A stretch of 64,000 nt of DNA from Arthrobacter ramosus (lineage in GTDB: Bacteria > Actinomycetota > Actinomycetes > Actinomycetales > Micrococcaceae): assembly GCF_039535095.1 (NCBI RefSeq), contig NZ_BAAAWN010000001.1, forward strand, positions 4,898,001-4,962,000. The letters run 5' to 3'. The notes beneath the pieces are model-generated. The model made no database searches. It worked only from the letters and a program-made list of their open reading frames with translations, and had not been told where the DNA came from. Positions 24,287-31,965 of the stretch are shown here, piece by piece; positions within the stretch are counted from its first letter, which is position 1; every line of letters begins with the position of its first letter. The position numbers were made by a program, and so were the translations under genes.

Positions 24287-25771
24287 CTACCCCCAGCTCG
24301 CCCAGTCCTCCGGCCTGAGCGAGGGCCGGCCAAGCAGGTAGCCCTGGGCCGCGGTCATCCCGAGCTTGGTGACCGCAGCCAGCTCGGCCTCGGTCTCGAT
24401 CCCTTCGGCCACCAGGGCAGCACCGATTTCGGAGGAAAAACCGACCATCGCAGCTCCCAGTGCCCGCTGTGCCGGATCTGTGTCGATGCCGGCGATGATC
24501 TCGCGATCGAGCTTGATGAGGTCCGGCTTGAGCTGCAGGATGTGGCGCATGGAAGCAAAGCCGGCACCGGCGTCGTCGACCGCGATTCTCATTCCGGCAC
24601 GCCGCAACGGTGCAAGTGCTTCCGCGAGCGGTTCGTAGTTGGCGACCTCGTGGCGTTCAGTGACCTCAAGCACGATGCGTCGGGGAGGGATGGCCGACTC
24701 CACAATCGCAGCTGCCAACCGGGGGTCAAGGCATGCTCGGGGTGAGAGATTTGCCGCGATGTACAGTTCCGGCGGGAGCCCGGCAGCGGTGGTCAGTGCG
24801 GTCCGGAGCGCAAGGAGTTCAAGCTCTATATCAAGGCCGATCGAGGCGGCTTCCATGAACCGCACCTCCGGGGACGACCCCTGCAAACCGTTGAACCTTG
24901 TCAAGGCTTCCGCTCCAATGACGCAGCCCGTCCCCAGGCGCCGGATCGGCTGGAATGCTGTAATGAGTGAACCGTCAGAGAGCACTTCCTGGACGCGGGC
25001 GGTGACTTCTGCATGCGAATGTGCTGTCTCCGGATTCAAGACACGGCAGGTGCCCTCGAAACCGCAGTCCCTGCCTTCCCTGTCGCGCATTGGCCTTCCG
25101 GCTACATCAATCAAGACGCGGCTGCCGTCCCGGTGGCGGCACACGGTGACCACCCGTGACCACGAGGAGTCACCGCTTTCCCTGGCTTTCCAGTCCACCC
25201 GCGCGTCCGCCAGATCCCCGGGGTCGATGATCCGAGTGATGTGCCGTCCCAGCAGTTCGGAAGGTTCGTACCCTGTGATGTCCTTGCAAGCCGGGCTGCA
25301 GAACGTAAATCGTCCATCGGGCCCCGTGGCCCACAGCCAGTCCAAGCTTGTATGCAGCACGGTGTCCATCAAGCGCGACGTCCGGAACGCCTGGCTTCGC
25401 TCCCGCTGCTGCTGCCGCATGAGGCGCCACGCCGCCAACACCACCAGCGGCACCATCAGCAGCGCGAGAAGAGCGGGGAATCCGGTTGATCCATCGATGC
25501 CGGCCCAGGGTGGAAATCCGAAAGCCAGTGGCAGGCGGATAGACAAGGCGACCGCAGCCTCGATGAATACGACAACCAGGAGCCACCATCCGGTCGAGGC
25601 AGATGCTAGCTGGTTCGCATCGCGTCCCGTTCGGGCAGACGCCCTCTTGAGCCTGGGAACGCGCATGAAGGGCATACCCAATAGTGCCACCCAGCCGGGG
25701 ATTACGCCGTAACCGCCAGTGCGTCGATCCGGAAGCACGACGACGGCGCGTGGCCGCCTGCCCCGGGTCAT
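24287..25771 (-). CDS. PAS-EAL domain protein (c-di-GMP phosphodiesterase-like)
   Basis: A 494-residue membrane protein. Two membrane segments (about 62-82 and 98-115) are followed by a PAS domain (about 135-245, with WLWATGPDGRFTFCSPA) and an EAL domain (about 255-490). EAL landmarks are present: AEALTRF, VLEVTERHE, the VDDAGAGFAS loop, LIKLDREII, AEGIETEAEL and QGYLLGRP. The usual DDFGTGYSS loop is DDAGAGFAS here and the GEEALLR form is GAEALTRF, but the acidic residues and the Lys are retained, so it may hydrolyse c-di-GMP. The gene ends 20 bases before the CsoR operators and is not part of the copper operon by orientation of promoter. Confidence 0.87.
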   Translation of the reverse strand: MTRGRRPRAVVVLPDRRTGGYGVIPGWVALLGMPFMRVPRLKRASARTGRDANQLASASTGWWLLVVVFIEAAVALSIRLPLAFGFPPWAGIDGSTGFPALLALLMVPLVVLAAWRLMRQQQRERSQAFRTSRLMDTVLHTSLDWLWATGPDGRFTFCSPACKDITGYEPSELLGRHITRIIDPGDLADARVDWKARESGDSSWSRVVTVCRHRDGSRVLIDVAGRPMRDREGRDCGFEGTCRVLNPETAHSHAEVTARVQEVLSDGSLITAFQPIRRLGTGCVIGAEALTRFNGLQGSSPEVRFMEAASIGLDIELELLALRTALTTAAGLPPELYIAANLSPRACLDPRLAAAIVESAIPPRRIVLEVTERHEVANYEPLAEALAPLRRAGMRIAVDDAGAGFASMRHILQLKPDLIKLDREIIAGIDTDPAQRALGAAMVGFSSEIGAALVAEGIETEAELAAVTKLGMTAAQGYLLGRPSLRPEDWASWG

Positions 25772-26028
25772 GGGACAAACGTGTGTATGGGAGGGGGTTG
25801 CTTCCGAGTGTTGGCAGTGAATTCGGGGATAGCTATCTTTGGAAGCTTAGGGTGGCTGGGGTGCTTGGGAGACGGAACGGAACGACGGCCGTGGGTGAGC
25901 AGCGCTACCGGTGTCTGGGCTGCGGGGCCAGCCGCCCCGGTGATGGAACGCTGCCCCGCGGATCCCGGTGACCGGGGAGGTCCGAGGCCAGATCCAGGTC
26001 GACGGGGGTTCGACGATCCCTGGACTCC

Positions 26029-26126
26029 GTCGGATTCTGCTGGATCATTCTCTTCGCCGAAGTTGCCGGTCCCGTGATTCCGCGGCCCCGGAATTTTTCC
26101 ATTCGAATGATTGAGCAGAATCCGAC
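26029..26126. repeat. 98-base inverted repeat
   Basis: GTCGGATTCTGCT at 26029-26041 is the exact complement of AGCAGAATCCGAC at 26114-26126, and the next inward blocks ATCATTC and GAATGAT also pair with a two-base mismatch between them. The 54 bases between hold a smaller TTCCG-CGGCCC-CGGAA type palindrome. I see no second copy in the window. Confidence 0.7.
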
Positions 26127-26169
26127 ATCCGAGCGAAGACGATCCCGGGCGGGACGGTCGTTGCGCGTC

Positions 26170-26258
26170 CTGCCTTAAACAAAGAGCTCCGGAGTGCGTT
26201 ATTGGGGGATACGCACTCCGGAGCGGACTTTGGAGCAGGTCTTTGGGTTCCTGCTGTC
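26170..26258 (-). ncRNA. candidate structured small RNA
   Basis: Two hairpins stand in series. The larger has arms GCTCCGGAGTGCGT and ACGCACTCCGGAGC (26186-26224) around an 11-base loop; the smaller has AGCAGG and CCTGCT (26234-26255). Read on the minus strand, the larger hairpin is followed by TCTTTGTTT, like an intrinsic terminator, so a short minus-strand RNA ending there is plausible. The promoter is not identified. Confidence 0.35.
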
Positions 26259-26432
26259 AATTAGCTTACGTGCCCCAACTGCACTCCGCTACCAGTCTGA
26301 ATAACTACTTTCACTTTACTTTTTCCGGCCGCGAATTCAGGGCGAAATCCGGCGTTTGATCAGGGTCCCCGGCCCCTTGTAGAGCACCATGCGCAGGCCT
26401 AGCGTTAACTTGCACAGGAAGGGGTGGTCCAC

Positions 26433-26633
26433 GTGGAGATCTTCATGTGGTGGCTGGACATAGACCTCAAGAGCAAGGAATGGCTGCGGGAAAACCTGCG
26501 TGCCACGGAGCTTCCGCTGGAAGTTCTGCAACGCATTGCGGATGTCGGCGGCCCGCGCCTTGAGGAGCTGGCTGGCGGGTTGAGCGACGCAGACTGGGAC
26601 TTCATTGAGACGCAGTCCGAGTTCGTGGACTGA
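26433..26633 (+). CDS. hypothetical small protein
   Basis: A 66-residue acidic protein of unknown function, MEIFMWWLDIDLKSKEWLRE at its start and SDADWDFIETQSEFVD at its end. There is no membrane segment apart from a short Trp-rich patch and no known motif. I chose the GTG at 26433, which has AGGAAGGGG about eight bases upstream; a GTG at 26424 would overlap that site. It is the first of three co-directional genes leading to the propeller and MoaD-like genes. Confidence 0.6.
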   Translation: MEIFMWWLDIDLKSKEWLRENLRATELPLEVLQRIADVGGPRLEELAGGLSDADWDFIETQSEFVD

Positions 26634-26699
26634 GACGGTTTCCTAGACCGGTTCATTAAACCGTTGCGGCTCCCGCGCCGGGATGGTTGCATGGGGATC

Positions 26700-27854
26700 A
26701 TGGCTACCGCAGAGAGTTATGTCTTGGCGATCGGGACCAAAAAAGGACTGTGGCTGGCACGCAGCACAGACCGCAAGGAATGGTCCCTCTCCGGTCCGCA
26801 CTTCCTCATGAGCGAGATCCCCAGCATCGGGATCGATACGCGCGGGGACAACCCCCGGATCATGGTGGGCGTGCGCTCCGAACACTGGGGTCCCACCGTG
26901 GCCCACTCGGATGACCTGGGCGCCACATGGACCGAGCCCGAACAAGGCGCCATCAAATTCCCGGAGGGCACTGAGGCCGCACTGGAACGGATCTGGCAAA
27001 TCTACCCGGACTCCGCCGCCCGGCCCGGGGTCGTCTGGGCCGGCTGCGAACCGATCTCCGTCTGGAAATCGACCGACGGCGGCGAGCACTTCGAGCTGAA
27101 CCGCGGCCTGTGGGACCACCCGCACCGCAGCGAATGGGGAGCGGGTTATGGTGGCGCTGCCGCGCACTCGATTGTGGTCAACCCTTCCGGGGAGAAGGTC
27201 CACGTCGCCATGAGCACCGGAGGCGTCTACCGATCTCTCGACGGCGGAGCCTCCTGGGAGGCCCGCAACAAGGGGATTTCGGCCTACTTCATGCCTGATC
27301 CCAACCCGGAGTTCGGCCAGTGCGTGCATAAGATCGCTGCGGATGCCGCCGTCGAAGGCCGCTTGTATGCGCAGAACCACCACGGCGTGTACCGCACGGA
27401 TGACAACGGTGAGAACTGGATCTCCATCGCGGATGGTCTCCCGGCAGATTTCGGCTTCGTTATGCTCACCCACCCCCGCCGCGAAGGGACGGCCTGGGTG
27501 ATTCCGATCAAGGCAGATAGTGAGCGCATTCCGCCGGACGGCCGGCTTGCAGTGCACCGCACGGACGACGCCGGTGAGTCGTGGAAGCGCTTGGATGTGG
27601 GCCTCCCGGACCACGAATACAACGCCGTGCTCCGTGACGCAGCCGCGGTGGACACTGCTGAACCTACCGGGGTGTACTTCGGAACACGCGGCGGCTCGGT
27701 CTACGCCAGCGCCGATGAAGGCGAGTCCTTCGTTGAAGTTGCCTCGCATCTACCTGATGTTTTGTGCGTCCGGGCTGCCGTTGTCTCCGGCGTTGTTTCC
27801 ACAGGTGTGGCCGCCGAATCATCCGCCGCCGTAGCATCCGGTCTTCCGGCTTAG
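26700..27854 (+). CDS. BNR/YVTN beta-propeller (sialidase-like) protein
   Basis: A 384-residue protein with at least five Asp-box or BNR-like motifs, e.g. SDDLGATWTEP near residue 70, KSTDGGEHFE near 122, RSLDGGASWEA near 180, RTDDNGENWIS near 233 and RTDDAGESWKR near 290. This predicts a sialidase-fold beta-propeller. No signal peptide is present, so it is cytosolic, unlike true sialidases, and the catalytic Arg triad is not apparent. Starts at 26691 or 26664 are also possible. It ends 8 bases before a MoaD/ThiS-like gene, so the two are probably one functional unit of unknown role. Confidence 0.82.
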   Translation: MATAESYVLAIGTKKGLWLARSTDRKEWSLSGPHFLMSEIPSIGIDTRGDNPRIMVGVRSEHWGPTVAHSDDLGATWTEPEQGAIKFPEGTEAALERIWQIYPDSAARPGVVWAGCEPISVWKSTDGGEHFELNRGLWDHPHRSEWGAGYGGAAAHSIVVNPSGEKVHVAMSTGGVYRSLDGGASWEARNKGISAYFMPDPNPEFGQCVHKIAADAAVEGRLYAQNHHGVYRTDDNGENWISIADGLPADFGFVMLTHPRREGTAWVIPIKADSERIPPDGRLAVHRTDDAGESWKRLDVGLPDHEYNAVLRDAAAVDTAEPTGVYFGTRGGSVYASADEGESFVEVASHLPDVLCVRAAVVSGVVSTGVAAESSAAVASGLPA

Positions 27855-27862
27855 GACGGATC

Positions 27863-28150
27863 TTGCCCGACATCACCGTGGTTTTGCCTAGCGTTCTCCA
27901 GCCCCTCGCCGGCGGGCAGTCCTACCTGACTACGCCCGCCGACGGAGCTGTGACCGTGGAAAGCTTGCTTGACGCTGTGACCGGTAATTACCCGGTGCTG
28001 GCCCGGAGGCTCCGGGATGAAACCGGTTCGCTCCGCCGCTACGTGAATATTTACGTGAACGGCGAAGAGGTCCGGCGCCTGAAGGGTCTGGATACTGAAG
28101 TTGCGGCCGGCCAGGAGGTCTTGATCATCCAGTCCGTGGCTGGCGGCTGA
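27863..28150 (+). CDS. MoaD/ThiS-like ubiquitin-fold protein
   Basis: A 95-residue protein with the beta-grasp pattern of MoaD/ThiS sulphur carriers: TVESLLDAVTGNYPVLARRL near residue 35, YVNIYVNGEEVRRLKGLDT near 63 and the end EVLIIQSVAGG. The terminal Gly-Gly is the position that is adenylated and thiocarboxylated in MoaD and ThiS. No E1-like or molybdopterin or thiamine gene lies nearby. I chose the TTG at 27863, preceded by AGGACGGA, since the earlier frame overlaps the propeller gene. Its partner is likely the propeller protein upstream. Confidence 0.83.
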   Translation: MPDITVVLPSVLQPLAGGQSYLTTPADGAVTVESLLDAVTGNYPVLARRLRDETGSLRRYVNIYVNGEEVRRLKGLDTEVAAGQEVLIIQSVAGG

Positions 28151-28166
28151 GCGGTTCGGGGCCAGG

Positions 28167-28403
28167 TCAGGCCACTCGCCAGACTGTGCATTCGTCGGTG
28201 TTGATGGCCTTGCGAAGGCCCGTCAGCTGATCCATGATCCAGACGACGCCGATGCCCGGGGCCGTTTCCTGGACGCTGCCCCTGCGGATGACAACGTCAT
28301 CGTAGGAGGGTCCGACGGAGAGGCGGGCTTCGATCTGGTCGCCACGGTGCAACTGGTCAAGTGCGCGGATTCTTGTGGAGTGGGTTGATACTTCCTTCAA
28401 CAT
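28167..28403 (-). CDS. hypothetical protein
   Basis: A 78-residue protein of unknown function with mixed beta-strand character and no membrane segment. It has a good ribosome binding site (GGGAGG) before the ATG at 28403 and ends WRVA, 16 bases from the convergent MoaD-like stop. No family is recognised. Confidence 0.6.
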   Translation of the reverse strand: MLKEVSTHSTRIRALDQLHRGDQIEARLSVGPSYDDVVIRRGSVQETAPGIGVVWIMDQLTGLRKAINTDECTVWRVA

Positions 28404-28521
28404 GGTGGCCTCCCTGGCTGGAGCTGCCAGCGTTTGCCGGCTATTCCAGTGTGACGGGCCAATGTTGCAGGGTGGTTTCGTACGGGTTAGCCGTGGGTAA
28501 GACTTCCGTTAGCAAAAAAAT

Positions 28522-28554
28522 CCATTGGCCCCACCCGGTGGGTGGGGCCAATGG
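28522..28554 (-). terminator. intrinsic terminator of the MFS transporter gene
   Basis: A perfect 15-base stem, CCATTGGCCCCACCC with GGGTGGGGCCAATGG, around a 3-base loop is followed on the minus strand by ATTTTTTTGCT. This is a textbook Rho-independent terminator about 25 bases after the transporter stop. Confidence 0.93.
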
Positions 28555-28579
28555 ACCAAGGGGGAATCGGGGTTGGGCC

Positions 28580-29896
28580 CTACTTCAGGCCGAGCTCCGC
28601 CGTCGGGGTCTTGAAGGATTCACGGGCGGTCATCGCGGAGACAGCTGCGATGACGCAGATGACGCCGGTGAAGATGCTGATCTGGACCCAGCCGCCGGCC
28701 TTGGTGCCGCCGATTGCGGTGACGATCGTTGGGGCGAAGCCTGCCATGAGGAAGCCGATCTGCGTGCCGATGGCCAAGCCGGAGAAACGGACTTTAGTGC
28801 TGAACATTTCGCCGTAGAAGGAGGGCCACACTGCGTTTGCAGCGGCGTATCCGAAGGCGAAGTACACCACGGACACCAGGAACATGAGCGGCACGTTTCC
28901 GGATTCAAGCGTCAAGAGGAACACGGGCGTCATGATGGCGCTGGCTACGGCACCGTAGATAAAGACGGGTTTGCGGCCGATCCGGTCAGCCATCCGGCCG
29001 AAGACCGGCTGGGTGCCGAGCGCGACGACGTTTGCCGCCACGACGAGCCACAGGGTGATCGTGCTGTTGACGTGGGCCACGTCCTTGGCGTAGGCAATGG
29101 CCAAGGTGCCGAAGACGGTGCTCACGGCCGAGATGAAGGCGCAGCAGATAACGCGCAGGACGTCGGCCCAGTGCAGCCGGAGGAGGTCGGCCACGGGAAG
29201 CTTGGCGATCTGGTTGTTCTTCTTGGCCTCGGCAAACGCCGGCGGCTCGTGCAGGGTGCGACGGATGAAGAACGCTACCAGGACCACCACGGCGCTGAGC
29301 CAGAACGGGATGCGCCAGCCGATGCCGTACTTGATCTCGTCGGGGAGGGCGACCACGGGGATGAAGACCAACGCTGCGAGGATCTGGCCGCCCTGGGTTC
29401 CCGTGAGGGTCCAGGAAGTAAAGAAGGAGCGGCGGTTGTCCGGAGCGTGTTCCAGCGTCATGGACGAAGCGCCGGCTTGTTCACCGGCAGCCGAGAGGCC
29501 CTGGCAGAGGCGTGCGAAGACCAGCAGCGTCGGAGCCCACCATCCGATGGAATTGAAATCGGGGAGGCAACCGATGATGAACGTCGCACCGCCCATGAGC
29601 ACCAGGGTAAACATCAGCACCCGCTGGCGGCCGATACGGTCACCGAAGTGCCCCAGAATGATGGCTCCAACGGGCCTTGCCACGTAGGCGAAGCCGAATG
29701 TCGCGAAGGACATGATGGCTGCGTTGGCGTCGGCGCTGGGGAAGAACACGTGCGGGAAAATCAGGGCCGCGGCCGAACCGAAAATGAAGAAGTCGTAGTA
29801 TTCGACGGCGCTGCCGAGGAAGCTGGCGAGGGCGGCCTTCTTCGGCGTTCCCGCAGTTGCGGTGCCCGGCGTCGTAGACGGGATCGTGTGACTCAT
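28580..29896 (-). CDS. MHS-family MFS transporter, probable shikimate/aromatic acid importer
   Basis: A 438-residue, 12-helix proton symporter of the metabolite:H+ symporter group, to which ShiA (shikimate) and several aromatic-acid importers belong. Hallmarks are SAVEYYDFFIFGSAAALIFP near residue 29, the GHFGDRIGRQRVL loop near 80, LCQGLSAAGEQAGAS near 130 and RMADRIGRKPVF near 302. It lies divergently from an IclR regulator and next to a complete shikimate-to-protocatechuate pathway, so shikimate, quinate or protocatechuate import is a good inference. An 18-base inverted repeat lies in its promoter region. Confidence 0.87.
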   Translation of the reverse strand: MSHTIPSTTPGTATAGTPKKAALASFLGSAVEYYDFFIFGSAAALIFPHVFFPSADANAAIMSFATFGFAYVARPVGAIILGHFGDRIGRQRVLMFTLVLMGGATFIIGCLPDFNSIGWWAPTLLVFARLCQGLSAAGEQAGASSMTLEHAPDNRRSFFTSWTLTGTQGGQILAALVFIPVVALPDEIKYGIGWRIPFWLSAVVVLVAFFIRRTLHEPPAFAEAKKNNQIAKLPVADLLRLHWADVLRVICCAFISAVSTVFGTLAIAYAKDVAHVNSTITLWLVVAANVVALGTQPVFGRMADRIGRKPVFIYGAVASAIMTPVFLLTLESGNVPLMFLVSVVYFAFGYAAANAVWPSFYGEMFSTKVRFSGLAIGTQIGFLMAGFAPTIVTAIGGTKAGGWVQISIFTGVICVIAAVSAMTARESFKTPTAELGLK

Positions 29897-29987
29897 GGTG
29901 TTCCTTTGTGTGACGGCGATGTCGCATCTGGCTGAAATTTGCGTACCTGGAACGTCGATGTGGGTCCGGCAGCGGCCTCACACTGTA

Positions 29988-30092
29988 GCCACATTGTGAG
30001 AGCTACTTGTGCGATATAGCAATGATGACTGTGAGCGCAGTCACTTGTCAAGATATTTACTCACCATCTAGATATAGCTCTCACGATGTGGC
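29988..30092. promoter_or_regulatory. inverted operator pair in the MFS-IclR divergent promoter
   Basis: GCCACATTGTGAGAGCTA at 29988-30005 is the complement, with one mismatch, of TAGCTCTCACGATGTGGC at 30075-30092. The arms are separated by 69 bases and flank the likely start sites of both genes. The adjacent IclR protein is the obvious binder. Confidence 0.75.
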
Positions 30093-30103
30093 AATCTTTA
30101 GTT

Positions 30104-30874
30104 ATGGATGTGAAGGAAGACACAAAAACCGACATGATCGGCAAGGCCCTCGGCCTCCTCGTATTGCTGGGCAATGAGCCGAAGGGGGCCAGTGCTTCGG
30201 AGCTCGCCCGTCAGGCGGAGCTGCCGTTCAGCACTACTTACCGGCTGCTCGGATCCCTGACCCGCGACGGATTCGTTGACTACGAGGCCGATGGCCGCCG
30301 CTACCACCTGGGACTTCGTGTCTTCCAGCTCGGTCAACGGGTATCAAACCACCACGGCTTCGCCGGCACCGCGCGGCCCATCCTGCAACGCGTGACGGAG
30401 GGGACCGGCGAAGCCACCATCCTTTCGGTCAGGGATGGCCACCACCACCTCACGGTCAACAAGGTGGACGGTCCCCAAATGTTCCGGGTCACGAGCGATC
30501 CGGGGCATCTTGGAATGCTGCACACCACTGCGGTGGGCAAGGTGCTTGTTGCCTTCGCGGACGACGACGAGCGGCAGCAGTTGGTGGAAGAGCTTGAGTT
30601 GGAGCCGCTCACCGAGTTCTCCATTACCGACCGCGACGCCTTCCGCCTGGAAATCGAGAAGATCCGGCGCCAGGGCTACGCGATCATGGACGAGGAAAAC
30701 GAGGTGGGCATGCGCGCCGTCGCTGTCCCTGTCCTCAATTCCCAGGGCGTTGCCTTCGCATCCCTTGCCACCGCGGTCCCTGTTTTCCGGATGAGCGTGG
30801 AGCAGCTGGTGGCGGTGGTCCCCTTGCTGAAAAGCGCGGCATCCGAGCTTGCCGACCGCCTGCCGCAGCGCTAA
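30104..30874 (+). CDS. IclR family transcriptional regulator
   Basis: A 256-residue regulator. A winged helix-turn-helix at about residues 10-70 (ASELARQAELPFSTTYRLLGSL) is followed by the IclR effector-binding domain (about 85-250) with HTTAVGKVLVAF and DEENEVGMRAVAVPVLNSQG. An ATG at 30086 is in frame, but it lies inside the right arm of the operator, so I chose the ATG at 30104 (MDVKEDTK). It probably controls the divergent importer and perhaps the downstream catabolic genes in response to shikimate or protocatechuate. Confidence 0.9.
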   Translation: MDVKEDTKTDMIGKALGLLVLLGNEPKGASASELARQAELPFSTTYRLLGSLTRDGFVDYEADGRRYHLGLRVFQLGQRVSNHHGFAGTARPILQRVTEGTGEATILSVRDGHHHLTVNKVDGPQMFRVTSDPGHLGMLHTTAVGKVLVAFADDDERQQLVEELELEPLTEFSITDRDAFRLEIEKIRRQGYAIMDEENEVGMRAVAVPVLNSQGVAFASLATAVPVFRMSVEQLVAVVPLLKSAASELADRLPQR

Positions 30875-30896
30875 AGGCGTTAGCGGCTGGCACTTT

Positions 30897-30913
30897 TGTT
30901 CGCGATAAGAACA
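30897..30913 (+). promoter_or_regulatory. candidate IclR-type operator before the shikimate/pca gene train
   Basis: The interrupted palindrome TGTTC-gcgataa-GAACA resembles known operators of IclR-family pathway regulators, which often hold GTTC-x-GAAC. It lies 129 bases upstream of the first catabolic gene; a TAGTCT-like -10 hexamer is seen near 30950. Either the IclR protein just upstream or PcaR may bind. Confidence 0.5.
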
Positions 30914-31041
30914 CTAGTGCAATATATGAACATTTTGTGTAGTCTGATTCATACCGCCCGGCGGAGCAGCAGACTCTGGATGACTCAAGAGGATCCAGAG
31001 AGAGCCCATCCGCGGGTGCAGTTGTCAAAGGAGCAATGAGC

Positions 31042-31965
31042 ATGAGCAACCGAGCCGAATCCTTCCTGGTGGGCCTTATCGGTGAAGGCGTATCGCCCTC
31101 GCTGACGCCGCCCATGCATGAGAAGGAGGCCGACGTCCAGGGGCTGCGCTACCTGTACCGGCCCATCGACCTGCTGGAGCTCTCCCTGCCCGGCTCCGCC
31201 GTCGGCGATTTGCTGACCGCAGCTTCCCGGCTTGGCTACAACGGCCTCAACATCACGCATCCGTGCAAGCAACTGGTGCTGCCGTTCCTGGACGAGGTGT
31301 CCGAGGACGCAAGGCGGCTCGCCGCTGTGAACACCGTGCTGATCAAGGAAGGCCGCTTCATCGGCCACAACACAGACTTCTCCGGTTTCGGTTCCGCTTT
31401 GGCCAGCGGGCTTCCCGACGCCGGTCTGGACCGCGTCGTCCAGCTCGGAGCCGGCGGTGCCGGCTCCGCCGTCGCCTATGCACTCCTGTCTGCGGGGGTC
31501 AGGACACTGGACCTGGTGGACGTCGACCCCGCGCGCTGCGCCGAACGGGCGGCGGAACTCGCCGCCCTGTTCCCGGGCAGCACCGTCACGGCGCGTACGA
31601 CGGCGGAGCTGCCGCAACTCATGCCGCTGGCCGACGGTTTGGTGCACTGCACCCCGGTGGGCATGGCCGCTCATCCAGGCCTCCCACTGGACATGTCCCT
31701 TGTGGAACCCAGGCACTGGGTGGCTGACATCGTCTACCGGCCGATCGAGACCCAGTTGGTGCTCGAGGCCCGCGCCAAGGGCTGCCGCGTGCTCGACGGC
31801 GGACGCATGGCCGTGGGCCAAGCCGCAGACGCTTTCCGCATTTTCACCGGCCGCGACGCCGATCCGGAACGGATGCGGGCACATTTCCTGGAGCTGGTGA
31901 GCGCCGAAGAGTCCACAGCTGAAGGGTCGAAGTCCGACAAGGCACTCGCCGGAGCGGGGCACTGA
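31042..31965 (+). CDS. quinate/shikimate dehydrogenase (AroE/QsuD-like)
   Basis: A 307-residue NAD(P)-dependent dehydrogenase of the shikimate dehydrogenase fold. It would oxidise shikimate to 3-dehydroshikimate or quinate to 3-dehydroquinate. The substrate region SPSLTPPMHEKEA near residue 18, NITHPCKQ near 72 with the catalytic Lys, NTDFSGFG near 110 and the nucleotide loop LGAGGAGSAVA near 135 are complete. The variant HPCKQ and the location in a catabolic operon point to the degradative type rather than biosynthetic AroE. ATG at 31036 is possible, but AAAGGAG is only 2 bases from it and 8 from 31042. Its stop overlaps the next start. Confidence 0.88.
   Translation: MSNRAESFLVGLIGEGVSPSLTPPMHEKEADVQGLRYLYRPIDLLELSLPGSAVGDLLTAASRLGYNGLNITHPCKQLVLPFLDEVSEDARRLAAVNTVLIKEGRFIGHNTDFSGFGSALASGLPDAGLDRVVQLGAGGAGSAVAYALLSAGVRTLDLVDVDPARCAERAAELAALFPGSTVTARTTAELPQLMPLADGLVHCTPVGMAAHPGLPLDMSLVEPRHWVADIVYRPIETQLVLEARAKGCRVLDGGRMAVGQAADAFRIFTGRDADPERMRAHFLELVSAEESTAEGSKSDKALAGAGH

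Larger units (their letters stand above)
25772..26432. other. gene-free tract with strong inverted repeats
   Basis: No open frame in these 661 bases is convincing. The tract contains a long inverted repeat (26029-26050 with 26105-26126), a hairpin with 14-base arms (26186-26224) and a second smaller hairpin (26234-26255). A structured RNA or a mobile-element relic are the main options. Confidence 0.6.

Noticed and set aside
28361..29935. 524-codon plus-strand frame
   Set aside because: Exact antisense to the MFS transporter, whose membrane helices and terminator are clear; the translated composition (Gly/Glu/Asp/His) is typical of antisense frames.
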